Shown: positions 44,629 to 53,941 of the stretch, piece after piece
How positions within the stretch are numbered: the stretch's first letter is position 1
Layout: every line of letters begins with the position of its first letter
Source of the DNA: Novosphingobium meiothermophilum
GTDB lineage: Bacteria > Pseudomonadota > Alphaproteobacteria > Sphingomonadales > Sphingomonadaceae
Length of the DNA stretch: 64,000 nt
Direction: 5' to 3'
Assembly (NCBI RefSeq): GCF_003171715.1
Contig: NZ_QGHL01000001.1
Coordinates: forward strand, 19,494-83,493
The notes under the pieces: model-generated
What the model saw: only the letters and a program-made list of their open reading frames with translations
Told to the model about the DNA's origin: nothing
Databases searched by the model: none
Made by a program: the position numbers and the translations under genes

Positions 44629-45512
44629 GCGGCGGTCTCCGGTATCACGCTTCCCGGAATAACAAGGCCATTGCCCGAAATGAGCGGCACATTGGTCCAT
44701 TCGCCCTGCGGCGTGCGATACCAGCCTGCGGCCGCCAGCGCGCCGCCATCGATGTTGATCGAACTGCCCGTGACCCAAGCTGCCAGCGGGCTGGCAAGAT
44801 AGAGCGCCGCGCCCGCGCAATCGGCGGGCTGGCCGAACCGGCCCAGCGGAATCCAGCGTTCCTCGTGGGCGCGGTTTTCGGGCGGGATCATGTAATCCAG
44901 CGCCACTTGCGGGGTGTCGGTCGTCTCCGGCGCGATCGTGTTCACCCGGATGCCTTCGGGGCCGAGTTCGAGCGCGAGGCTCTTGGTAAAGCCGGTGACG
45001 GCCCACTTGGCGGCGGCATAGACCGAACAACAGGGGATGCCGCGATGCGCCTCGATCGAAGTCAGGTTGATGATGCTGGAACCGGGCGCGCCCTTGCGCA
45101 GCAGGGGGATCATCGCGCGGGTCATGCGCAGCACCTGGCCAAGGTTCACATCGAGGATCTCCTCGGCCTCGGCATCTTCGAGCATGGCGAAGGGGCGGGC
45201 GTGGACGAAGTGGCCGACATTGTTGACCAGCACATCGAGCCTGCCGGTTTCGGCGGCGATCCTTTCGGCCAGCATCGCGCCCACCCCGCGCTGGCGCACA
45301 TCGCAGCGGATGACGCGGGCCAAGGGCATGGCGGCCTCTGCCGCATCGGCGCGGGCGGGATCGATCTCGGCGATCACGACCTGCGCGCCCGCGCCGGCAA
45401 AGGCTTCGGCAATGGCGCGGCCGATGCCCACGCCCCCGCCCGTGACGAGCACGGTCTTTCCGGTGAAATCCAGCCCCTGCGCAAGCTGGGCGGGGTTCAG
45501 GCTCGCCATCAT
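44625..45512 (-). CDS. Short-chain dehydrogenase/reductase, first gene of the operon
   Basis: 295 residues (a second ATG follows directly). Cofactor loop VTGGGVGIGRA, NNVG, active-site Ser in IINLTSIEA and YAAAK, with GSSINIDGGALAA near the end. A C-terminal extension of about 30 residues (YRTPQGEWTNVPLISGNG) is unusual for the family. It lies downstream of a promoter with CTACGCAT-N4-TTGACAT. Confidence 0.85.
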   Translation of the reverse strand: MMASLNPAQLAQGLDFTGKTVLVTGGGVGIGRAIAEAFAGAGAQVVIAEIDPARADAAEAAMPLARVIRCDVRQRGVGAMLAERIAAETGRLDVLVNNVGHFVHARPFAMLEDAEAEEILDVNLGQVLRMTRAMIPLLRKGAPGSSIINLTSIEAHRGIPCCSVYAAAKWAVTGFTKSLALELGPEGIRVNTIAPETTDTPQVALDYMIPPENRAHEERWIPLGRFGQPADCAGAALYLASPLAAWVTGSSINIDGGALAAAGWYRTPQGEWTNVPLISGNGLVIPGSVIPETAA

Positions 45513-45563
45513 TGCGTGCGTTTCCTCTCCATGCCGATGATTCGGCGTTTTATCTTTTAATTT

Positions 45564-45610
45564 CTACGCATGGTGGTTTTGATGAAATGCAATGTCAACC
45601 GGATGCGTAG
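45564..45610 (-). promoter_or_regulatory. Promoter of the SDR operon with CTACGCAT inverted repeat
   Basis: CTACGCAT (45564-45571) and ATGCGTAG (45603-45610) form a perfect 8-bp inverted repeat. On the minus strand the outer copy is followed by CCGG and TTGACAT, a perfect -35 hexamer. The same box-to-TTGACAT spacing occurs at 49278-49296. Confidence 0.65.
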
Positions 45611-45631
45611 CAGAAGAGGGACCTTGCCTGC

Positions 45632-45964
45632 CTATACGCCGGGCTGATCGGGCGGGATGTGGACGACAAGGCCGTCAAGCTCCTCGCCAAGCTGGACCTG
45701 ACACGACAGGCGGCTGTTGGGGCGGATCTCCACGCCTTCGATGGCCTCCAGCATGGCGCGTTCATCGCCGGGCGCCGTGCCGGTGCGCCCGATCCATTCC
45801 GGGTCGATATAGCAGTGGCAGGTGGCGCACTGCATCATGCCGCCGCACAGGGCATCTATGCCATCGACGAGATTGCCCACGGCAAGCTGCATCAGGGTCA
45901 TGCCTTCGAAGTTGACGCAGGTGCGCTGCGAACCATCGGGCTGGACGAACGTGACCTTGGCCAT
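45632..45964 (-). CDS. 2Fe-2S ferredoxin (adrenodoxin/putidaredoxin type)
   Basis: 110 residues. Cluster ligands Cys40, Cys46, Cys49 and Cys88 in CGGMMQCATC..LSC, i.e. C-x5-C-x2-C-x38-C, as in P450 electron-transfer ferredoxins. It lies 10 bases downstream of the P450 gene and should pass electrons to it. No ferredoxin reductase gene is present in the window. Confidence 0.95.
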   Translation of the reverse strand: MAKVTFVQPDGSQRTCVNFEGMTLMQLAVGNLVDGIDALCGGMMQCATCHCYIDPEWIGRTGTAPGDERAMLEAIEGVEIRPNSRLSCQVQLGEELDGLVVHIPPDQPGV

Positions 45965-45974
45965 TCAGCGCCCC

Positions 45975-47393
45975 TTACGCATGGGCCGGGCAGCCGGCGG
46001 CCTTGGCCAGCGCGGCAACATCGGCGCTGGCCGTCGCGCCATCGAGCCTGCGCCGCTTGTAGCGCACGCGGCAGGGCTGAGCGGGCCAGTAGGTGGAGGC
46101 GCCCGCGATGGGGCGCACCTCGTCGATCAGCTCCATGTCGAAGTTCTGGAGCAGGATGGCGACGAGCACCTTCATTTCCATGCGCGCGAAGTTGACGCCC
46201 GCGCAGCGGTGCACCCCGCCGCCGAACCCGATGAGCGAGTTGCTTGTCGTCTGGGCATCGGGGTTGGCGGGATTGAAGCGTTCGGGATCATAGACATCGG
46301 GATTGCGGAAGGTTTCCTCCATGCGGTGGCTGACGGAAGGGGCCAGCAGCACGAACTCGCCCTTGCGGATCGTATAGCCATCGCGGCTGATGTCGGCGCT
46401 GGCCTTGCGGCTGAGCATGTAGGCCACGGGGTGGAGGCGTTCGGTCTCGCGCAGGGCAAGGTCCATCTTTTCCATGGCGATGGCCTGTTCCCAGCCCAGA
46501 TCGCGCCCGTCGCTGCCGCCCAGAAGGCTGGCCACTTCGGCGCGCACCACGGCCTGATAGCCGGGGTTCTGAAGCAGATCGGCCAAGGCCCAGCTTACCT
46601 GCCCGGCAGTGGTTTCATGCCCGGCCCAGACCAGCAGCAGGATGAGGTGGCGGATGATCTCGTCGGGCACGGGGCGGCCATCGGGATACTTCGTCTCGAT
46701 CATTGTCTGAAAGAAGTCGGGCGGATCGAGCGGGTTCGTGCGCCGCTTGTCGATCCACGATTGCAGGATGGCGTGGAGCTTCTTCTTGGCGGCCTGCGAT
46801 TTCACCATCTTGGGCGTTGGCAGCCAGAGCGGCAGGACGAACTCCATGCCGCCCGAAAAATCGCGGAACAGCTCGAAGAACTCGTGCCCCAGCTTTTCGT
46901 GGAACTCGCGGCCCATGAAGCTGTGGGCGGCAATGTCCATCACCACGGGGCCGAGCGTGGGGATCAGGTCGAACTCGCCCTCATCGCCCAGACGCGCGAC
47001 GAGATTGAGCGATTCCTCCACCATCACCGGCACATACTGCTTCATCGATGCGGCCTTGAAGCGGGGCATGATGATGGCGCGCTGGCGCAGGTATTCCTCC
47101 ATTTCCGCGAAGGAATAGAAATCGGGCGAGAACATCTTGAGGAAGAAGGGCATCGATTCGCGGATCGAGAGCAGCTTGTCCGTCTCTTCGAAGAAGAAGC
47201 GGTTGTGTTCCGGCCCCAGCATCACGTTCATGCGCTGGCCCATGAAGTTCATGGCGAACATGCGCCCCTTCTGCCGGTAGCCGCGCTTCAGGACCGAGAC
47301 GGGATCGCGGAAGAACTGCGTGATGTGGCCCAGAAGCGGCAGACCGCCATCGAGCAGGGGGAATCCTTCAGCGCGCGGCGCCGCACTTGCCAT
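45975..47393 (-). CDS. Cytochrome P450 (class I, ferredoxin-dependent)
   Basis: 472 residues from the ATG at 47393 with GGGAGAG upstream. I-helix oxygen-activation motif WAGHETTAG, K-helix ETERLHP (ExxR), and heme-ligand loop FGGGVHRCAG with Cys near residue 397. Longer than typical soluble bacterial P450s (about 400), and with some CYP51-like character in the I-helix and N-terminal GGLPLLGH. It hydroxylates or demethylates a substrate using the adjacent ferredoxin. The substrate is not known; the neighbours suggest a hydrophobic polycyclic or terpenoid molecule. Confidence 0.95.
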   Translation of the reverse strand: MASAAPRAEGFPLLDGGLPLLGHITQFFRDPVSVLKRGYRQKGRMFAMNFMGQRMNVMLGPEHNRFFFEETDKLLSIRESMPFFLKMFSPDFYSFAEMEEYLRQRAIIMPRFKAASMKQYVPVMVEESLNLVARLGDEGEFDLIPTLGPVVMDIAAHSFMGREFHEKLGHEFFELFRDFSGGMEFVLPLWLPTPKMVKSQAAKKKLHAILQSWIDKRRTNPLDPPDFFQTMIETKYPDGRPVPDEIIRHLILLLVWAGHETTAGQVSWALADLLQNPGYQAVVRAEVASLLGGSDGRDLGWEQAIAMEKMDLALRETERLHPVAYMLSRKASADISRDGYTIRKGEFVLLAPSVSHRMEETFRNPDVYDPERFNPANPDAQTTSNSLIGFGGGVHRCAGVNFARMEMKVLVAILLQNFDMELIDEVRPIAGASTYWPAQPCRVRYKRRRLDGATASADVAALAKAAGCPAHA

Positions 47394-47492
47394 AACGTCT
47401 CTCCCGTTGTGCGCCGGTTGGTCCGGCGGCTCTCCACGCGGCAAAGGGTATGGACGGGCCGGGGGTGCGCAAGATTGGCGCGCAGACAAGTA

Positions 47493-47525
47493 TCACCCGG
47501 TGATCCGCGGTGGATCACCGGGTGA
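47493..47525. repeat. Strong 14-bp inverted repeat between SDR and P450 genes
   Basis: TCACCCGGTGATCC pairs perfectly with GGATCACCGGGTGA across a 5-base loop, in the 163-bp gap upstream of the P450 gene. No T-run follows on either strand, so it may be an operator or an mRNA-processing/stability hairpin rather than a terminator. Confidence 0.7.
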
Positions 47526-47556
47526 ACTGGCCGCCGGGTGCGGCGATGAAGCTGTA

Positions 47557-48447
47557 TCAGTAAACCGCGGCCGGGTTCTTCGGGCGCGGGCTGCCCAGCA
47601 TTTCGCGGTGCGATGGCCGATCATGGCCCCGGTCGGTGATGCCGAGTTCACGCGCGATTTCGGCCACGATCAGCGTCTGTCCCGAAAGTTCATCGCGGTT
47701 GGGGGCCTTGTCGATCGCATCGATCACATGGGCGGAGAACTCAGGGTTTTCGGCCATGGCGATGAAGCCCTGATACTGTTCGGGGTTGGTCTGCGCGGCA
47801 ATCTGCGCGCGTTCGGTAAGCTGCGGGCCAAGCCAGAGCGAGACGGCGATAACCCCTGTGCCGCGGAAATCATGCTCCATGTCGTGGGCCAGCTTGTCCA
47901 GCCCGGCCTTCTGCGCGCCATAGGCAGGTCCGTGCATGTAGCACGATGCGCCGAACGAGGAGGTCATGGCGATCACGCCCGATCCCTGGGGCACCATGAT
48001 CCTTGCCGCGTGCCAGCTTGCCACATAGGCGCTGCGCAGGCCGACATCGAGGATCTTCTGCGCATCCAGCTCCTTTTCCCAGAACGGCGCCTTCTCGATC
48101 AACTGGTGGTGCATGTAGGCGGCATTGTTGACCAGCACATCGAGCCGGCCCTGTTCGGCCACGATCTGTTCGAACAGGCGGGCAACCGAGGCATCATCGG
48201 CATGGTCGCACACCACGGGAATGCCCTTGCCGCCCAGTTCGGTCACTTTCTGCGCGGTTTCGGCCACCGTGCCGGGCAGGACGGTGCCGTCCCAGCCTTT
48301 TGCATCGCCGGGGGTGACGGTGCGCCCCGTGACATAGACGGTATAGCCCAGTTCGCCAAAGCCCCGCGCAATGCCTGCGCCTGCGCCGCGGCTGGCGCCC
48401 GTGACAAGGGCAACCTTCGGCCCGGTTGCTGCTGGATGACTGGTCAT
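47557..48447 (-). CDS. Short-chain dehydrogenase/reductase
   Basis: 296 residues from the ATG at 48447 (ATGA overlap with the EthD-like gene). TGASRGAGAGIA cofactor loop, CDHADD, NNAA, active-site Ser in VIAMTSSFG and YGAQK (Tyr-x3-Lys). C-terminal extension HDRPSHREMLGSPRPKNPAAVY. Resembles DHRS1-type SDRs (GRTVTPG..LPGTVAETAQKV). Likely NAD(P)H-dependent carbonyl reduction. Confidence 0.85.
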   Translation of the reverse strand: MTSHPAATGPKVALVTGASRGAGAGIARGFGELGYTVYVTGRTVTPGDAKGWDGTVLPGTVAETAQKVTELGGKGIPVVCDHADDASVARLFEQIVAEQGRLDVLVNNAAYMHHQLIEKAPFWEKELDAQKILDVGLRSAYVASWHAARIMVPQGSGVIAMTSSFGASCYMHGPAYGAQKAGLDKLAHDMEHDFRGTGVIAVSLWLGPQLTERAQIAAQTNPEQYQGFIAMAENPEFSAHVIDAIDKAPNRDELSGQTLIVAEIARELGITDRGHDRPSHREMLGSPRPKNPAAVY

Positions 48448-49214
48448 GCGTGGTCCTTTGCCTGCGGAGGGCCTTCTGACGCCGTGGCATCGAGGAAGGC
48501 GTAATCGTATTGCGAGGTGGGGATGATGTCGTTGCGGGTGAAATCGAGGAAGGCGTGGCAGCTTTCCATCATGGCATCGAGATTGGCCTTGAACTTTGCC
48601 GGATTGCCCACCGCATCGAAGAAGGCTTCGGGCTGATCGAGCGCGGCCAGCGGGAAGCATTCCTCGACGAAGGCGCCATAGGCCGGGGCGCCGGGGGTGA
48701 GGGGGCGCACGATCAGGTTCTGGACATATTCGAAATTGGCCTGCGTCTCGATCGCCACGCGGGTGTGGTGGCCGTGCCAGTGCTCGATCACGGCATCGCG
48801 CGAAAGATCGGGGCGGAACGCGATGAAGCTGGCCTGGCTCCAGCCCCAGGTGCGGGTGGCGCAGGCAGGGCCGCTGGGGCGGGGCGGGTGCGCGGTGTTG
48901 GCGATGATGGTCGATTCGCACACCAGCCATGCGGCAAACCACGCGCTGTGCGCCGCCAGCACTGCATCGATGCCTGCGCGGAACCGGGCATTGGCCGAAG
49001 GCAGCCAGAACTGCGCCACGGCGGCCTGCTGCGGGTTCTGCCATTGCTGGACCAGCGCTTCGCCCGGCGCTACGACGGAATCGCGGATATTGAGGCGGAT
49101 ACCCCTTGCCCCGGCGGCATGGAGCGCTTGCGGCAGGCTGGTCAGCAGGCGCGCGCCATAGTCCTCGCGAGGCTCGTGCGGCGGCGCCCACAGGGCGGCA
49201 ATGATCTTCTCCAT
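48444..49214 (-). CDS. EthD-domain protein
   Basis: 256 residues. Two related halves; the second contains DAVIEHWHGHHTRVAIETQANFEYVQNLIVRPL, a recognisable EthD (dimeric alpha/beta barrel) motif, and FDAVGNPAKFKANLDAMM. EthD proteins are required for some P450-driven degradations (e.g. EthB/EthD for ether oxidation) with unclear mechanism. Heading the EthD-SDR-P450-ferredoxin unit is in line with that. Divergent from the ketosteroid-dehydrogenase-like gene. Confidence 0.8.
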   Translation of the reverse strand: MEKIIAALWAPPHEPREDYGARLLTSLPQALHAAGARGIRLNIRDSVVAPGEALVQQWQNPQQAAVAQFWLPSANARFRAGIDAVLAAHSAWFAAWLVCESTIIANTAHPPRPSGPACATRTWGWSQASFIAFRPDLSRDAVIEHWHGHHTRVAIETQANFEYVQNLIVRPLTPGAPAYGAFVEECFPLAALDQPEAFFDAVGNPAKFKANLDAMMESCHAFLDFTRNDIIPTSQYDYAFLDATASEGPPQAKDHA

Positions 49215-49256
49215 GGTGCTGCCTCTCCCGCAGGGCTGATAGATTTTGGACTTATT

Positions 49257-49296
49257 CGTAGAATCTGCAAGACTATTCTACGCATGGAGTTGACAT
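49257..49296 (+). promoter_or_regulatory. Divergent promoter with CGTAGAAT dyad and CTACGCAT-GGAG-TTGACAT
   Basis: CGTAGAAT (49257-49264) and ATTCTACG (49275-49282) are a perfect 8-bp inverted repeat. CTACGCAT (49278-49285) is followed after GGAG by TTGACAT, as at the SDR promoter at 45.6 kb. It would control the EthD operon to the left and the flavoprotein gene to the right. Confidence 0.65.
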
Positions 49297-49411
49297 GGGC
49301 GCAAGTCTGGCCAAACTTTGCGTCAACTGGGGAGAGGGGCCGTGCGCCCTTGACGCCTGACATCAGACACAACTGCAACAGCAGCAGCGATAACGAAGCG
49401 ATAGGGCAGCG

Positions 49412-51103
49412 ATGACCGGGAACTGGGACAGGCAAGTGGATGTGGTCGTCGTCGGATCGGGGGCGGGGGGGATGCTGGCCGCGCTGGTGGCGGCAAGGAA
49501 CCGCGCCGAAGTGCTGATCGTGGAGAAGGATGCGCTGTGGGGCGGCACTTCGGCCACTTCGGGCGGGGGCATCTGGATTCCGGGCAGCGACCAGGCGCGG
49601 GCTGCGGGATTCGAGGACAACCTCGATGATGCCTTCAGCTATATCCGTGCGCTTTCGGCCGAAAACGTGCCTGATGAAAACATCCGCGCCTATGTGGACA
49701 ATGCCGCCGCCATGCTGCGCTGGGTCACGGCGAATACGCCGGTGGTCTATACCGCGCAGCCCTATCCCGATTACCATGCCGAAAATCCGGGCGGTTCGAT
49801 CACCGGCTATCGCACGCACCTGCCCGAAATGCTTGATGGCACGATCCTTGGCGATGACCTGAAGACGCAGCGGATGCCATCGCCCGCCGCCAGCCTGTTC
49901 GGCTATCTCAACTGGACTTTCGCGGAAACCTACCAGCTGCTCTATCGCGGGCCGGGCTGGCTGGCCGGGCTGATGCGCAACATGGCCAAATACTGGCTGG
50001 ACTGGCCGCTGCGCTTCACCTCGCGCAAGGACCGGCGCCTGACGCTGGGCAATGCACTGACGGGGGGTCTGCGCGCCGCGCTGAACGCGGCGGGCGTGCC
50101 GCTGTGGCTGAAGACGCCGATGCGCGAACTGGTGCGCGAGAACGGGCGCGTGACGGGCATCGTGGTGGAAAAGGACGGCAAGCCCCTGCGCATCGGCGCG
50201 CGCAAGGGGGTGGTGCTGGCCGCGGGCGGGTTCGACAAGAACCAGCAGATGCGCGAGGAGAACGCGCCGCTTTACAACAAGGCGTGGGCATCGGGCGGGG
50301 TGACGAGCAACACCGGCGATGCCATCCGCGCAGGGCAGGCCGTGGGCGCGGGCACGATGAACCTGCATTCGGCCTGGGCCGCGCCGGTATTTCATGTGCC
50401 CGGCGAGGATCGCGGGCGGCTGTGCACGATCGAGCGCGCGCTGCCCGGCTGCATCATGGTGAACCAGAAGGGCGAGCGCTATCTGAACGAGGCGGCATCC
50501 TATCACATCGTGGGCCAGCAGATGGCGCGGCGCGAAAGGGAGCACCGCGACGCCAGCCCAAGCTGGATGGTGTTCGACTATCGCTATCGTCACCAGTTCC
50601 CGATGGGGCCGCTGCTGCCGCTGGTGCCCGACTGGTTGCAGGCAGGCCCGGTCAAGACGATCCTGAAGAAGGGCCGCACGATTGCCGAACTGGCAGGCCA
50701 GATGGGCGTTGATCCGGCGCGGCTGGAAGAGCAGATCGCCCGGTTCAACGAACATGCCGCGCGCGGCGAGGATCCCCAGTTCGGCCGCGGGCAGGCCGCC
50801 TATGACAGGATGTATGGCGACCCGCGCAACCAGCCCAACCCGTGCCTGCGCCCGCTGACCGAAGCGCCGTTCTATGCCCTGCCGATCTATCCGGGCGATA
50901 TCGGCACCAACGGGGGCCTGCGCACCAATGCGAAGGCGCAGGTGGTGGACGATGCCGGACAGCCGATTGCCGGGCTTTATGCCGTGGGCAACAACGCCGC
51001 ATCGGCCATGGGCGAAAGCTATCCGGGCGCGGGCGTGACGATTGGCCCGGCCATGACCTTCGGCTATATCGCCGCGCGCGACCTGACCGGGGCGAACGAT
51101 TGA
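49412..51103 (+). CDS. FAD-dependent dehydrogenase, 3-ketosteroid Delta1-dehydrogenase-like
   Basis: 563 residues, usual length for KstD/fumarate-reductase-type flavoproteins. FAD-binding DVVVVGSGAGGMLAALVAARNRAEVLIVEKDALWGGTSATSGGGIWIPGS, LAAGGFDKNQQMRE, and the C-terminal ALPIYPGDIGTNGGLRTNAKAQVVDDAG..SYPGAGVTIGPAMTFGYIAARD. The YPGDIGTNGGL loop resembles the catalytic Tyr/Gly loop of KstD, but other fumarate-reductase-like dehydrogenases share it. It desaturates a ketone ring or acts on a similar enone. Its start lies about 116 bases downstream of the shared -35 element. Confidence 0.75.
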   Translation: MTGNWDRQVDVVVVGSGAGGMLAALVAARNRAEVLIVEKDALWGGTSATSGGGIWIPGSDQARAAGFEDNLDDAFSYIRALSAENVPDENIRAYVDNAAAMLRWVTANTPVVYTAQPYPDYHAENPGGSITGYRTHLPEMLDGTILGDDLKTQRMPSPAASLFGYLNWTFAETYQLLYRGPGWLAGLMRNMAKYWLDWPLRFTSRKDRRLTLGNALTGGLRAALNAAGVPLWLKTPMRELVRENGRVTGIVVEKDGKPLRIGARKGVVLAAGGFDKNQQMREENAPLYNKAWASGGVTSNTGDAIRAGQAVGAGTMNLHSAWAAPVFHVPGEDRGRLCTIERALPGCIMVNQKGERYLNEAASYHIVGQQMARREREHRDASPSWMVFDYRYRHQFPMGPLLPLVPDWLQAGPVKTILKKGRTIAELAGQMGVDPARLEEQIARFNEHAARGEDPQFGRGQAAYDRMYGDPRNQPNPCLRPLTEAPFYALPIYPGDIGTNGGLRTNAKAQVVDDAGQPIAGLYAVGNNAASAMGESYPGAGVTIGPAMTFGYIAARDLTGAND

Positions 51104-51111
51104 AAGCCTGA

Positions 51112-52263
<1,152 letters not shown>

Positions 52264-52295
52264 TTTGAGTGGAATGAAGGCGCCCCGCCGCGCCT

Positions 52296-53765
52296 TCAGG
52301 CCGCGTGCCGGAACGCCGGAACCGGGCCTGCCGAAGCGCGCCCATGGGCGGGATCGGCGTGGCGGAAGGCGGCAACCGCCCGTGCAAGCTGGCCTGACGT
52401 GCTGCTCATCGAGCGTGTGGCCGCAGCGCTTTGCTCGACCATGGCGGCGTTCTGCTGCGTGGCAAGGTCGATCTCGGCAACGGCGGCATTCACTCGTTCG
52501 GCGTGGGCGGCCTGATCGCCGGTGAGGCGGGCCGCTTCGGTCACGGCAGAGCTTATCTCGCTGACCCGCGCGATAATGGCCTGCAACATGCCGCCCGCGC
52601 CCTTGACCAGATCGGCCCCGCGATCGACCTGTTCGCGGCTGGTGGACAGCAGTTTCTTGATGTCGTCTGCCGCTTCGGATGAACGCTGCGCCAGCGCGCG
52701 CACTTCATTGGCGACCACGGCAAAGCCCCGCCCCATCTCGCCCACGCGCGCGGCTTCGACCCCGGCGTTGAGGGCGAGGAGATTGGTCTGGAAGGCGATG
52801 CCGTCGATGATCTCGGCGATCTGGACGACCGCCACCGCGCTTTGCTGGGCATCGTCCATGGCGCTTATCGCCTGACGCACCGCTGCGCTGCCCTGCGTGG
52901 CTTCGGTTTCGGTTTCCTGCGCCGTAGTGCGAAGCTGCATCATGGATTGCGACGTGCGCGAAAGGCCCTCGGTCAATTCGGTCATGGCGCGCGCGCAGTC
53001 CTGCACGTTGTTGGCCTGCCGTTCGGTGCGCGCGGCAAGGTTTTCGGTGGCGGCGCGGATCTCGTCGGTGGAGGTGGCGATGTGTTCGCTGCTCTGGGCG
53101 ACAAGGCCGACGGTGGCGCCGAGCTTTTCCAGCGCGGCGTTGAGATCGCGCTCCACCTGCAAAAAGCTTTCGGGCAGGCCCTGCATCCGCACGGTAAGAT
53201 CGCCCTGCGCCATGGCGCGCAGCACTTCGCCCATCTTGCCCAGCACGATGTCGCGCGTGGTCTTTTCGGCCATCTCGAAATAGGTGGACAGCGCGATGTC
53301 CATGTCCACCATCGCCACCTTGACCAGCGCGGAAAGATCGGCCGCCATGCGCCGCCGCCTGGGCGAAAGACGCCCCATGCCGTCCAGCAGCATGGCATGG
53401 ATGAGGTGTTCCATGATGAGCGCATAGCCGCCGATATACCACTTCGGCTCCAGCCCGATGCGGGCGTGGGTATTGCCGATCTTGAGCGCGCGGTCGTGAT
53501 AGGATTGGTCCAGCCCGCGTTCGAACAGCAAGGTCCAGTGTTCGCGCTGGGCCGAGCGGGCATGGCGCGCGCGCTCGGCCGATGCGAAGAACCGGCCCAG
53601 CGTGGGCGTGGCGGCCAGCTTGTCGTAGAACCGGACAAGGCCGCTGTCGACCGAACGCGCCACGAGGCGCGAAAGCCGCGCAAAGCTGCTGCGGCTGCGG
53701 TCCAGTTCGTAAAAGGCGATGCGTTCGTGCAGGGACCCGGCCTGCTCTCCTGCCATTTGATCCAT
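52296..53765 (-). CDS. Globin-coupled sensor methyl-accepting chemotaxis protein
   Basis: 489 residues with GGGAG before the ATG. Residues 10-165 are a protoglobin domain with a probable proximal His100 in [21 protein letters not shown] short HAMP-like linker ([26 protein letters not shown]) leads into the MCP signalling domain with the conserved tip [45 protein letters not shown]. No membrane segment, so it is a soluble oxygen sensor feeding the chemotaxis kinase. No che genes are in the window. Confidence 0.95.
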   Translation of the reverse strand: MDQMAGEQAGSLHERIAFYELDRSRSSFARLSRLVARSVDSGLVRFYDKLAATPTLGRFFASAERARHARSAQREHWTLLFERGLDQSYHDRALKIGNTHARIGLEPKWYIGGYALIMEHLIHAMLLDGMGRLSPRRRRMAADLSALVKVAMVDMDIALSTYFEMAEKTTRDIVLGKMGEVLRAMAQGDLTVRMQGLPESFLQVERDLNAALEKLGATVGLVAQSSEHIATSTDEIRAATENLAARTERQANNVQDCARAMTELTEGLSRTSQSMMQLRTTAQETETEATQGSAAVRQAISAMDDAQQSAVAVVQIAEIIDGIAFQTNLLALNAGVEAARVGEMGRGFAVVANEVRALAQRSSEAADDIKKLLSTSREQVDRGADLVKGAGGMLQAIIARVSEISSAVTEAARLTGDQAAHAERVNAAVAEIDLATQQNAAMVEQSAAATRSMSSTSGQLARAVAAFRHADPAHGRASAGPVPAFRHAA

Positions 53766-53883
53766 GTTCGCTCCCTCGACTTGCGAGTAGCCGCGTTACC
53801 CGAACCAGACCAAAACAGTCTGAAATGAGTGCCTAGGGGCAGCTTCGTATGCACCAAAGGGCAGGGTTGGTAGCAAGGGCATG

Positions 53884-53916
53884 AAAAAAGGGGAAACCGA
53901 TGGTTTCGGTTTCCCC
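53884..53916 (-). terminator. Rho-independent terminator of the large TonB receptor
   Basis: On the minus strand GGGGAAACCGA and TCGGTTTCCCC form an 11-bp stem with a 5-base loop followed by TTTTTT, 25 bases after the receptor stop. Confidence 0.9.
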
Positions 53917-53941
53917 TATCAAGGTTGCACTCGCGGGTGAA

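Noticed and set aside
49412..51103. Firm assignment as kstD
   Set aside because: Only loop-level similarity is visible; related fumarate-reductase-type dehydrogenases share it and no other steroid-specific gene is present.
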